Positions 55,440 through 62,642 of a stretch of 64,000 nucleotides of DNA are shown piece by piece. The DNA comes from Candidatus Peregrinibacteria bacterium (lineage in GTDB: Bacteria; Patescibacteriota; Gracilibacteria; Peribacterales; Peribacteraceae). The position numbers and the translations under genes are program-made. Position 1 is the first letter of the stretch. The number at the start of each line of letters is the position of its first letter. The DNA lies in the NCBI GenBank assembly GCA_030649955.1, contig JAUSFD010000029.1, positions 1 through 64,000 of the forward strand. Direction: 5' to 3'. The notes beneath the pieces were generated by a model that saw nothing but the letters and a program-made list of their open reading frames with translations, was not told the DNA's origin and made no database searches.

Positions 55440-57119
55440 TCAGTACACCTCCTTCAGGTAGCACTCCTCGCAATAGACAATTTCCGGCCTCTCGGGTGCA
55501 TACGTCGTCTCAATATCCTTCTTGCAATTATCGCACTGGCGCTTCCAGAGCTTGCGGGGATTCCGTAGAGCAACGCGCCTATTGTGCCGCTCGTCGGGAT
55601 GGAGGCGGGGAGGTGGTAACCCCTGCGTACGGTAGAAGTCGAGCTCCTGTTTAATGAGGCGGAAGGGTCGCCCCGATGCTTCGCAGCGGATCGCCCAGTT
55701 GAGGATGTCATCGGGAACGTCGCGAATATTCTCTGGGAGCTCAGATCCCTCTACAATCTTCTCGACCTTCGGCACATCGTCCTCCTCATCGCGCCAGTGA
55801 TAGCCCTGCTTGAGCGCTTGTACGCGTGAGAGGGGGAAGTGCTGCAGCTCGATGGTCTCGTTGTAGGCGAACGGAGAGAGCGTGATGGGGAAGAACTCCC
55901 CCCACTCTCCGCGGGAGCGCATGGCCTCCGCAAGCTTCGTGGCCATGCGCTCGTACTCGCCCTGCGAGTACTGCTTGTTCATGATGCAGTACTGCTGCTT
56001 CTTCAAGCCCACGCAGCCGAAGAGGTTCTTCGAGGCGTTCATGCAGAACGCGCAGTACGTGAGTTCAGAAACTCCATTCCAGCAGTGCCAGCAGAAGATG
56101 TTGTGGTAACCAGGCCCGGTGGAGAAGACCTCGTAGAGGAGCTCACCTCCGCCGCCGATCAAGTCGTACGCATCCTTCGTCGTCAGGGGCATGATCGAGC
56201 AGTACTTGGAGTCCTGCGTGTCCTTGCCATCGAAGCAGGCGATCGCATTCTTACAGTTGCTGAGATAATTGCCTGTGCAGTCGACGCAGTTCGTCATCAC
56301 CGCGTGCGGGTGGGGGATCTTCAATTTCACTACCCGTGCACGTTCTCTGTTCTCCGCAAGCATCATCGGTGTGTAGGTGAGCGTTCCCACGCGCTTCTTC
56401 CACTCCTCAGGTGTGAGCTGCTCATTGAAGTAGCAGTGCTCCTTGGTCCGTAGACCCGCGCACCCGAAACAGTGCTTACAGCCCCGGCATTCGAAGCAGA
56501 AGGAGCAATCGGTACAGGTCGAGCAGCTCTGGCTGAAGAGCGTCTGGTAGCACTGTACGCAGTCCACGCACTCGTAGCAGAGCTCGCACTCGTGCAGGCC
56601 GATGCTATCGACGCAGTTGCGCGCGGAGTAGCTGTACTCCGTGTAGTAGCAGTCCTCGCTGAAGTCCGTCGCCACCGCCATGTGGCAGTTCTTCGACCAG
56701 CCGCACTGGTTCACGTAGGGACTGTTCTCACACTGCACGTTGTAGAGGGCGATGTGCGGTAATGCGAGGAGGAGTTCCTGCATCTGCTCGAAGAATGGAC
56801 GATCGAAATCCACGTCGCGACCATGAACGAAAGGACCATTCGCTTCATTCCACCATGCATCTGCTTCGAAGATCTTGTACGGCTTCTCCTGCGAATACAC
56901 CGAGATGATTTCCTTCCCCGTCGCGTCACTCTTCCGCCTGTACAGATTGCGTTCATTGCGAAATGCGAACCGCCGGAGCATCCGACAATCGGGGCAGAGT
57001 GTGGGCGGAGGCACCGACTGCTTCTTCCCATCGAATACCGGCGAGATCTTCTCGTAGAACGCGAGGTCGTCCTCCGTGATCTCGAAGCTGGTTTGGCACT
57101 GGCGACAGGCTTGGTGCAT
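55440..57119 (-). CDS. Very cysteine-rich protein with CxxC-x17-CxxC zinc-ribbon domain
   Basis: The 559-residue soluble protein begins with a zinc-ribbon-like pair (CRQCQTSFEI ... CPDCRML). Residues ~120-370 have dozens of Cys, many as CxxC or CxxCxxC (CELCYECVDCVQC; CSTCTDCSFCFECRGC), each preceding aromatic residues. It ends with CDNC and CEEC separated by exactly 17 residues, matching the CxxC-x17-CxxC domain. No signal peptide is present, so the Cys probably bind zinc or iron-sulfur clusters in the cytoplasm. Such proteins recur in Patescibacteria; I know of no assigned function. TACACT ends 7 nt before the ATG. Confidence 0.88.
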   Translation of the reverse strand: MHQACRQCQTSFEITEDDLAFYEKISPVFDGKKQSVPPPTLCPDCRMLRRFAFRNERNLYRRKSDATGKEIISVYSQEKPYKIFEADAWWNEANGPFVHGRDVDFDRPFFEQMQELLLALPHIALYNVQCENSPYVNQCGWSKNCHMAVATDFSEDCYYTEYSYSARNCVDSIGLHECELCYECVDCVQCYQTLFSQSCSTCTDCSFCFECRGCKHCFGCAGLRTKEHCYFNEQLTPEEWKKRVGTLTYTPMMLAENRERARVVKLKIPHPHAVMTNCVDCTGNYLSNCKNAIACFDGKDTQDSKYCSIMPLTTKDAYDLIGGGGELLYEVFSTGPGYHNIFCWHCWNGVSELTYCAFCMNASKNLFGCVGLKKQQYCIMNKQYSQGEYERMATKLAEAMRSRGEWGEFFPITLSPFAYNETIELQHFPLSRVQALKQGYHWRDEEDDVPKVEKIVEGSELPENIRDVPDDILNWAIRCEASGRPFRLIKQELDFYRTQGLPPPRLHPDERHNRRVALRNPRKLWKRQCDNCKKDIETTYAPERPEIVYCEECYLKEVY

Positions 57120-57126
57120 AGGAGAG

Positions 57127-57132
57127 AGTGTA
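57127..57132 (-). promoter_or_regulatory. -10 element before the Cys-rich gene, leaderless configuration
   Basis: TACACT on the minus strand, ending 7 nt before the ATG at 57119; the -35 is weak. Confidence 0.45.
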
Positions 57133-57189
57133 CCTTGTTGAACAGATTTCTTTCACTTGCAGCGGACATTCCTGTGCTATCTTTTCCCC

Positions 57190-57342
57190 ATGCTGCTGCG
57201 CTCTTCTGTTCCCCAAAACCATCCCTGGGAGGAGGAATTGGAGACGAAGGCATTGGAAATTGATAGGCACGAAGGTGCAAATCATCGAGAAGAAGCTCCG
57301 TGGAAAATTCTACAGACGAAGCCTGATGGCGGAGCTTCCTGA
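57190..57342 (+). CDS. Small hypothetical protein (50 aa)
   Basis: ATG at 57190 opens a 50-residue frame (SSVPQNHPWEEELETKALEI...). TATCTT ends 6 nt before it and TTGCAG lies 15 nt further upstream, the same geometry as neighbouring genes. It is divergent from the Cys-rich gene. No family is recognised. Confidence 0.4.
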   Translation: MLLRSSVPQNHPWEEELETKALEIDRHEGANHREEAPWKILQTKPDGGAS

Positions 57343-57360
57343 ACGTAGTTCGAACATTTC

Positions 57361-57963
57361 TCACCTCTCCTCCCTATTGAGAGATGCCAACAGTTCCTCG
57401 TAATCAGATAGGGTGAACATATCAAAATAACCAGCAGGAGAGTCAATATGGAACATACCTAATTCTTTGAGAGTGCGAAGTCTATCGATGATTTGTTCTG
57501 TGATTTCCTTATACGACCTTTCGACTGTTTGAATAGAAGCAGCCAAATTCTCCTGTTGTAGCCTCAGAAAATCGGTGAAGGCCGTTTCATGCTCGAGGAG
57601 ATTCCCCGCAATTCCCAACCTCTCAATATTCTGCAGTCGTTCAATATGTACTTGAGTTCGGATTCCAGAAGCTTCCTGTTGAAGCTGGCGAAAATACACT
57701 ACTTCTCTCGCAAGTGTCACAATCGAGATAATCTTGTTTGCTTCGGTATCGCGGTGGTCTATATACACTTTGATCCCAAGCGGCAGCACAATGATCATGC
57801 TATGGCCATCGCCATCACTACTCTTCAATTTTACAATCTTCATCACTCCAAACTTCTCAGGTTGATGGGGATCATTTCCTTCCGGCATACGAGGTACACC
57901 TTCTGGAACTGCTAATTCCTCATACTTGTCGTCGTAATCTTCATATGACCAGACTTCGTCCAT
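57361..57963 (-). CDS. Hypothetical protein with coiled coil
   Basis: From the ATG at 57963 the product is 200 residues. An acidic N-terminus (DEVWSYEDYDDKYEELAVPEG) is followed by a beta-rich part (SMIIVLPLGIKVYIDHRD) and a long helix or coiled coil (~95-170). No family is recognised. The upstream frame to 58041 crosses the promoter and is not used. Confidence 0.65.
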   Translation of the reverse strand: MDEVWSYEDYDDKYEELAVPEGVPRMPEGNDPHQPEKFGVMKIVKLKSSDGDGHSMIIVLPLGIKVYIDHRDTEANKIISIVTLAREVVYFRQLQQEASGIRTQVHIERLQNIERLGIAGNLLEHETAFTDFLRLQQENLAASIQTVERSYKEITEQIIDRLRTLKELGMFHIDSPAGYFDMFTLSDYEELLASLNREER

Positions 57964-57970
57964 GCAAAAA

Positions 57971-57998
57971 AGTATAAGCGCGAATAGTCGGATGTCTA
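57971..57998 (-). promoter_or_regulatory. Promoter of the coiled-coil hypothetical gene, leaderless configuration
   Basis: TAGACA (57993-57998), a 16-nt spacer and TATACT (57971-57976) on the minus strand, 7 nt before the ATG at 57963. Confidence 0.55.
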
Positions 57999-58040
57999 GG
58001 TGCCTACAACAAAGAATGCTTCCAATAAAACTATTGGTCA

Positions 58041-58307
58041 TCAGTACACTGCATCATGATTGCCCACCATGATAAATAGAATCAGCGCGTGGCCCCCCTT
58101 TTCAATGTATATCAAACGTAGATCGTACCCTGCTGCAATGGAGCGCATTCCCTCCCGTGATCCGGCGAGCTTGTGGTTATGGAGTTTCGGATCGAAAGGG
58201 TTATCGCCGAAAAGCCGCAGCGCACGTTCAGCGCGATCTCGCTGATCCGTTGACAACTTGCGGTACATCCTCGTAAAAGCAGAGGAGAAACGGATCACCA
58301 TGCTCAT
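58041..58307 (-). CDS. YafQ/RelE-family mRNA interferase toxin
   Basis: The 88-residue protein has the RelE fold pattern: FTRMYRKLSTDQRDRAERAL, KLHNHKLAGSREGMRSIAAGYDLRLIYI, ending VGNHDAVY (compare GTHDEVY). It should cleave mRNA at the ribosome when free of antitoxin. The ATG overlaps the antitoxin stop by 4 nt (ATGA), the usual coupling. No further downstream gene belongs to the unit. Confidence 0.88.
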   Translation of the reverse strand: MSMVIRFSSAFTRMYRKLSTDQRDRAERALRLFGDNPFDPKLHNHKLAGSREGMRSIAAGYDLRLIYIEKGGHALILFIMVGNHDAVY

Positions 58308-58588
58308 TGATTGAGATACTGCAGAGCTTCATCCACGGAGGAAAATGCAGGAGAGAGATTTTTCCCTTTCCTGGCTTTTTCTGCCATACGATCCAAGGTA
58401 GCAATCTGCTTAGGCGTGAAATGATCCTCATCGCTTTGCAGGAGGAACGGGATGCCACCGACATCGGCGACTTTCGTAAAGAACACACGAATGGCCGTCG
58501 GCGTATCGATGCCGATCTTCTTAAAAACTTTCTCCGCGCGACGCCGGAGGTTTTCATCGAGCCGAACCTGGAGATTCCTCTGAGCCAT
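58304..58588 (-). CDS. RelB/DinJ-family antitoxin
   Basis: From the ATG at 58588 the product is 94 residues. The N-terminal ribbon-helix-helix (LQVRLDENLRRRAEKVFKKIGIDTPTAIRVFFTKVADVGGIPF) matches DinJ. The C-terminal part (FSSVDEALQYLNQ) should wrap the toxin. It probably binds DNA and represses its own operon. Confidence 0.88.
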   Translation of the reverse strand: MAQRNLQVRLDENLRRRAEKVFKKIGIDTPTAIRVFFTKVADVGGIPFLLQSDEDHFTPKQIATLDRMAEKARKGKNLSPAFSSVDEALQYLNQ

Positions 58589-58661
58589 TTTTGAGAAGAT
58601 ACGTTCAGTATAGTCCACGTATATGCAAAATGCAATGGTCTTGCATAGCTGATGCAACTCT

Positions 58662-58997
58662 TTACGCGAGCAGCAACTCCAGCTTCGCCAGAATTTCCGA
58701 GAGGACAGACGGCGGCACGCGTTCGATGATCCGTGCGGAACGTGCTTGCCAGTCGAGACTCTTCACATGATCAGCGAGAATGACTCCTTTCGTTTTCATT
58801 CCTCGGGGGAGAGCGACCTCGAATGGGTATCCCTTTGCATGACTGGTAATGGGGCAGAGAATCGCCAAGCCTACTTTGGCATTGTAGGAACGTGGCGAAA
58901 GAACCAGAGCCGGACGCCTGCCTGCCTGTTCCCTCCCGCGCTGAGGATTGAATTGAAGAGAGACAATGTCCCCCCGATCTGGCGCGGGGGGCTTCAC
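58662..58997 (-). CDS. mazF: MazF/PemK-family endoribonuclease toxin
   Basis: The 111-residue product from the GTG at 58997 begins PPAPDRGDIVSLQFNPQRGREQAGRRPALVLSP, the normal MazF start, and continues with AILCPITSHAKGYPFEVALP and LADHVKSLDWQAR. This length fits the family. An ATG at 59060 in the same frame would add 21 non-conserved residues. The GTG overlaps the stop of a small intervening ORF (GTGA). Confidence 0.88.
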   Translation of the reverse strand: MKPPAPDRGDIVSLQFNPQRGREQAGRRPALVLSPRSYNAKVGLAILCPITSHAKGYPFEVALPRGMKTKGVILADHVKSLDWQARSARIIERVPPSVLSEILAKLELLLA

Positions 58998-59134
58998 CCG
59001 ACTTCGCAGGAAGCCACGGCTGTGAGGCTTTGGAGTAATGGTTTGAGCTGGAGGAAGCATGCTTCGCCGGGTTCCGCATGCCACGTAACAAGCATCTGCA
59101 AGAGATGCCCCGAGGATGATCCGGAGAGCTTCAC
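58994..59134 (-). CDS. 46-aa ORF between mazE and mazF
   Basis: A GTG at 59134 overlaps the mazE stop (GTGA) and its own stop overlaps the mazF GTG (GTGA). Both junctions thus have translational-coupling geometry. The product (VKLSGSSSGHLLQML...) has no recognised domain. In another frame the same DNA reads like a decayed HicA-type sequence (DACYVACGTRRSM...PAQTITPKPH), so it may be a remnant. Confidence 0.35.
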   Translation of the reverse strand: MKLSGSSSGHLLQMLVTWHAEPGEACFLQLKPLLQSLTAVASCEVG

Positions 59135-59364
59135 CATATTTCCTTGCCGACAGCAGTTCCCGTCTGCACTTCCCCATGCAGATTTTCTGGGGTCACCTGT
59201 TCCAATAGCCTATTCAGATCTTGCTCCACGGAAGAAATCCGCAGACCATTCGGCTCAAGGAAGAGCTCTACTTCCTTGCCGGAATCGATCCCCATGTGGA
59301 CAGCGAATGCCTTGGGAATACGGACAGCGAGACTGTTGCCCCAGGTGCGGATGATCGTTTTCAT
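59131..59364 (-). CDS. mazE: MazE/AbrB-type antitoxin
   Basis: The 77-residue product from the ATG at 59364 has the SpoVT/AbrB swapped-hairpin pattern MKTIIRTWGNSLAVRIPK..A...G and EVELFLEPNGLRI. It neutralises the downstream MazF and probably autoregulates. The frame to 59481 is not conserved. Confidence 0.9.
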   Translation of the reverse strand: MKTIIRTWGNSLAVRIPKAFAVHMGIDSGKEVELFLEPNGLRISSVEQDLNRLLEQVTPENLHGEVQTGTAVGKEIW

Positions 59365-59508
59365 AGAACGAGTATACATTGTATATACATCGGATGCAAG
59401 CATAAAAGCCCTCTGCAGAAGAGCAACGTGCTGATTTGAAGCAATGTATAGCAGGCCCCCCCCTGAACGAGAGTCAAACACACAGCCAACAGCCTACGAC
59501 GAAATACC

Positions 59509-59557
59509 AAAAGGGCGTTGCATCATGTACGTCTATCCGTTTTCGATGCAACGACCC
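59509..59557 (-). terminator. Terminator of ssb
   Basis: On the minus strand GGGTCGTTGCATC and GATGCAACGCCC pair across a ~20-nt loop, followed by TTTT, just after the ssb stop. Confidence 0.75.
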
Positions 59558-59570
59558 TCTGCTTTCTCGC

Positions 59571-59960
59571 TTACGCCATGACGACTCCCTCCTCTGCCAC
59601 GACGGCCCGTTCAATTTCCGGGCTCCCCTTCTTCGCGCCGAGCAGGATGAGGTTATCGATGATGACCTCGGTCCGGTGGAGTGTGACACCCTGCGCATTC
59701 TCCCAGCTGCCAGTTTTAAGGTGCCCCTCAATGTAGACAGGCTTGCCCTTCTTCACGTACTTGCCACAAAGTTCGCCAAGCTTGCCCCAAGCGACGAGGT
59801 TATGGAATTCCACCTGGCTTTGCTTCGCGCCTTTGGCGTCTTTCCATGTGCGGTTGGTTGCCAGACCAAACGTACAGACACTCTGGCCCCGGACAGGGGT
59901 TTTGCGTTCGGGATTCTGGGTGACGTTCCCGAGGAGCGTAACGGTGTTCACCGATTTCAT
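59571..59960 (-). CDS. ssb: Single-stranded DNA-binding protein
   Basis: The 129-residue protein has the OB-fold pattern of bacterial SSB: MKSVNTVTLLGNVTQNPERK, FGLATNRTWKD, QVEFHNLVAWGKLGELCGKYVKKGKPVYIEGHLKTGSW and VIIDNLILLG. The usual acidic C-terminal tail (DDDIPF type) is missing; it ends EEGVVMA. That suggests altered partner binding or an accessory, element-borne SSB. It lies among toxin-antitoxin and integrase remnants, which favours the latter. Confidence 0.9.
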   Translation of the reverse strand: MKSVNTVTLLGNVTQNPERKTPVRGQSVCTFGLATNRTWKDAKGAKQSQVEFHNLVAWGKLGELCGKYVKKGKPVYIEGHLKTGSWENAQGVTLHRTEVIIDNLILLGAKKGSPEIERAVVAEEGVVMA

Positions 59961-60187
59961 AGAGAAATGGGGAAGAGAATAGAAAGGCCTTACAGTAGAA
60001 GTGACTACCACTCCTGACAGCGGCTCAGAGAGCACTCCAAAACGATGGGTCCTCATTATTGGCTTTGAGAAGCCGCAAAAGGAGTTCTGCATGTGGGGAG
60101 AACGCCTGCGTACATCACACTGCAAGAGGTACGCGGCATCGACCCTCCTTCGTCTCGCGGCTTTGGAGGGCAAGAAGGAGGCTGAAA

Positions 60188-60216
60188 TTGCATAATCATA
60201 GAAAAAGTGTTATAAT
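60188..60216 (+). promoter_or_regulatory. Consensus sigma70 promoter of the 46-aa membrane protein
   Basis: TTGCAT (60188-60193), a 17-nt spacer and a perfect TATAAT (60211-60216), which ends 9 nt before the ATG. Confidence 0.75.
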
Positions 60217-60225
60217 ATTCACCAC

Positions 60226-60366
60226 ATGGAGACCGCGCACATATCACCATCAAAGCGAGGCATTGGTCCCGGATGGAAGTTCTGGGCAATCGTTGGTGTG
60301 TGGGTGGCCTTTGGAGGAGTGGCCGTATACTTCGCGGATACCCTCGCAGCCAATCTCCTGCCCTAG
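60226..60366 (+). CDS. Small single-pass membrane protein (46 aa)
   Basis: ATG to TAG encodes 46 residues with a basic N-terminus and one membrane segment (WKFWAIVGVWVAFGGVAVYFA). The near-perfect promoter just upstream makes a real gene likely despite its size. It is transcribed toward tRNA-Asp. Function unknown. Confidence 0.6.
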   Translation: METAHISPSKRGIGPGWKFWAIVGVWVAFGGVAVYFADTLAANLLP

Positions 60367-60508
60367 GAGGGGTAGCAGTCTTCAGAGGACGGATTTGTCA
60401 ATCACCCGGGGAGCTGGTACGGTTCCCCCGCTCTCTGCCTACGGGCGTTGAGCATGGTGACGCTGATCTTTCGTATGGAGCTGAAGCTCCAACGAATGCC
60501 ACGAATGT

Positions 60509-60585
60509 GGAGCTGTAGCTCAGCTGGTTAGAGCGCTTCCCTGTCACGGAAGAGGTCGCGGGTTCGAATCCCGTCAGCTCCGCCA
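60509..60585 (+). tRNA. tRNA-Asp (anticodon GTC)
   Basis: Acceptor GGAGCTG/CAGCTCC, D-arm AGCTCAGCTGGTTAGAGC, anticodon loop CTGTCAC, T-arm GGTTCGAATCC, discriminator G and an encoded CCA are all present. It serves as the likely attachment site for the recombinase remnant next to it. Confidence 0.97.
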
Positions 60586-60587
60586 CA

Positions 60588-60870
60588 TAGAATGCCCTCA
60601 CGATTCACGATAGGCTCGAATGCCTCTGTGAGCTTTCGTGAAACCACTTTTTTATCATGGACACCCAGTTCTAAAAGCACTTCCCGCACGAGATCACGTT
60701 TCTCATCGGGGTTTGCATCTTCGTACGTAGCCGAAGCCCTCTTTGCGCGTTCTAAGAACTGGCGCACTTGCTCCAGACGCTCCACGTCCATCTTCCGGAT
60801 ACGCTTCTCGTCTTGGGTGATCTGCATTCCCTCGACCGCGATCCGTTCTTTCTCGGCGCGGAAGTCCGCG
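60588..60870 (-). pseudogene. 3' fragment of a site-specific serine recombinase
   Basis: The minus-strand frame encodes the C-terminal coiled-coil part typical of large serine recombinases (RIRKMDVERLEQVRQFLERAKRASATYEDANPDEKRDLVREVLLELGV...KLTEAFEPI). Recombinase similarity stops near 60870 and its frame runs on into the tRNA complement. The catalytic domain is missing, so the gene is a remnant of an element integrated at tRNA-Asp. Confidence 0.65.
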
Positions 60871-61077
60871 CGGGGTAAGTGGCTTGGCAACGAACTCCGG
60901 CGTGCTGGTGTTGTGCAGGGCAAAGCGGAGTTACGAAGCGTGGGCGGTAAGAAATCAAAAGGCTACCGGCTCAATCAGGCTCACATTACCCGTCTCCTCT
61001 CCGCGTACGGTGGCGTAGTTACCGGAGCCGAGGCCACGGCTTCAGGCAAAGAAGATGGAGTGGTAACCGCAGAGTAA
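60865..61077 (+). pseudogene. 3' fragment of a DUF3631/primase-like gene
   Basis: The plus frame reads KWLGNELRRAGVVQGKAEL...GGKKSKGYRLNQAHITRLL, resembling the C-terminal end of DUF3631-type phage/plasmid helicase-primases (...KGYRLE). It has no start or N-terminal domain and abuts the recombinase fragment head to head. It is probably a deletion remnant of a mobile element. Confidence 0.5.
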
Positions 61078-61157
61078 CTGCGAGAGTGGCCGTGTGGTTA
61101 CCAAGCCTCTCGGCTTGAGGAAAGCCACATAGCTGTCTTGGTAACTGTGAAACCGTA

Positions 61158-61619
61158 TCAGGCGGATGGACGAGCCGCTCCGCTAATGATTGCGGCAACC
61201 AGCTTCTCCGCATGGGTATTTCCCATATCGACTTTGTGCCTATTGTCGATCACCGTCTTCAGCGAGAACTCATCCCTAAAGCGCCGCTCCAACAGCCACG
61301 CCGATGCCTGCCAGATGGGATTGCCTTCCCGATCGGTGGCGTTGTGGATGCGCTGCAAGAGTACCGCTTTGTACATCTCCAGCGAGCAGTCCACTTTTTG
61401 TTGGAGCCTGCAGCCCCTGCAGTTCCAACACCGCTCATCACGTTCCGTTCCGGCATCCGGCTTATCGCACCGACGCCACCGGAGGAACGTGACAGGATGA
61501 ATCCCGCACTGAAACGCTGCGGCCTCGACCGTAGCTCCGCCCTTGATCGCGGACACGATGCCGTCCTCGACTGTGGAACAGCGCTTATTCGGTACTGGTC
61601 TGCGTTTCGGAATCGTCAT
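61158..61619 (-). CDS. HTH protein resembling phage terminase small subunit
   Basis: The 153-residue protein has an N-terminal helix-turn-helix (VEDGIVSAIKGGATVEAAAFQCGIHPVTFLRWRR) and a later WLLERRFRDEF motif common in phage terminase small-subunit-like proteins. Four Cys (CWNC..CRLQQKVDC) may bind zinc. No large terminase or other phage genes follow, so it is probably part of the remnant beside tRNA-Asp. Confidence 0.65.
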   Translation of the reverse strand: MTIPKRRPVPNKRCSTVEDGIVSAIKGGATVEAAAFQCGIHPVTFLRWRRCDKPDAGTERDERCWNCRGCRLQQKVDCSLEMYKAVLLQRIHNATDREGNPIWQASAWLLERRFRDEFSLKTVIDNRHKVDMGNTHAEKLVAAIISGAARPSA

Positions 61620-61673
61620 ATATCACCATTGAAAGACGGCAAATACCCAGCATGGAATATGGCCCCATGACCT

Positions 61674-61720
61674 TCGGAAGTACTTCCGACCTCTCAGAGC
61701 ATATGTCAGGCCACTGACAT
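61674..61720. promoter_or_regulatory. Two adjacent palindromes (possible operator sites)
   Basis: TCGGAAGTACTTCCGA is a perfect 16-bp palindrome, and ATGTCAG-GCCA-CTGACAT is a 7-bp inverted repeat 14 nt away. Both lie in the 160-nt gap between the HTH gene and the end of the TrmB-type gene. Confidence 0.4.
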
Positions 61721-61779
61721 AGCCCCCGAAGCATCGAGCGCAAGAAAGGCCTATCTGAAAAGCTCGACTACCTCGGAAA

Positions 61780-62520
61780 TCATTTCAGCGAATTCCACAC
61801 TTGCTCAAACACTGTTCGCTGCGTAGATGCGAGCGTTTGGCTAAAAATCTCTACAGCTGCAATTTGATTCTCTCCGTAACTAATCATACAAATTCTTTCT
61901 CTACATATAATGCAGTCCGAGAGAAACGTGGCACCCCTTGGCAGAATTTTAATCTGGTGTCGCGTTGAATCAAATTTCCGTTTATACGTTCTGGCCTCCT
62001 CGCAATCCACCGCGATCTCTTTTGCACTGCTGCCGTGCTCGTTCACGGCTTCATGGATGATGTTTAGGTATGCAGGCATCATTCGTTGCACCGTTTCTGG
62101 ATTGAAGAATGCATAGAGTTCTTTCTCTTGAGCCAATGATTCATACATCTTCATTACAGATTCCTTCCCTTCCGAAAATTTCACTTTGGGTGTGACGCTC
62201 AACGTACTTTCAAGTGCTTGCAGGGTAGGTAATTTTTCTTCCAGCAAGAGCAATGTCTGTTTGATATTTCTTTCCTCGGCTTTCAGAACGTCGGCGATGT
62301 CCTTCACGGGAATGCATTTCACGTACTTGATGCCTGCTCGATCAAACTCCTCGATGAGACGGTGCTCTTTCAATTTTTCCACGATGAAATACATCGATGA
62401 TCGGGGTATGCCTACATGCTTTGCTACGACGCTGATTGGTTGCGCTCCCAGCGTGAGGAGTTTCGTGAACGTCTCTGTTTCTTTCGTAGAAAGCCCGAAT
62501 CGAGAGAAGAGGTCATCCAT
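61780..62520 (-). CDS. TrmB-family transcriptional regulator
   Basis: The 246-residue protein has the TrmB winged helix at residues ~1-75 (LSTKETETFTKLLTLGAQPISVVAKHVGIPRSSMYFIVEKLKEHRLIEEF) and a C-terminal sensing domain of the truncated PLD-like type. TrmB proteins bind sugars or other small molecules and regulate transporter genes. It is divergent from the substrate-binding protein gene, so it probably controls that importer. Base composition is more AT-rich than in the rest of the window. Confidence 0.88.
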   Translation of the reverse strand: MDDLFSRFGLSTKETETFTKLLTLGAQPISVVAKHVGIPRSSMYFIVEKLKEHRLIEEFDRAGIKYVKCIPVKDIADVLKAEERNIKQTLLLLEEKLPTLQALESTLSVTPKVKFSEGKESVMKMYESLAQEKELYAFFNPETVQRMMPAYLNIIHEAVNEHGSSAKEIAVDCEEARTYKRKFDSTRHQIKILPRGATFLSDCIICRERICMISYGENQIAAVEIFSQTLASTQRTVFEQVWNSLK

Positions 62521-62606
62521 TTAGTGTTGTCGAAAAAACTCGGCATAGCGATTTTACCTTAATAGAGAGAAGAAAACCACATAAATTTAACTATAGTCCG
62601 TATTCA

Positions 62607-62636
62607 TTGACTGAATTTGACACATTCGAATATCAT
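62607..62636 (+). promoter_or_regulatory. Promoter of the ABC importer operon, leaderless configuration
   Basis: TTGACT (62607-62612), an 18-nt spacer and TATCAT (62631-62636) end 6 nt before the ATG at 62643. The shared 120-nt region also holds the TrmB-type gene start, and is a likely binding site for it. Confidence 0.5.
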
Positions 62637-62642
62637 TATTTT

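Noticed and set aside
59131-59177. mazF starting at 59177 or overlapping mazE in the same frame
   Set aside because: That start lies inside mazE and adds 60 residues not found in the family; the GTG at 58997 gives the normal length.
60398-60601. Minus-strand ORF reading AELTGFEPATSSV
   Set aside because: This is the well-known false translation of the complement of a tRNA gene.
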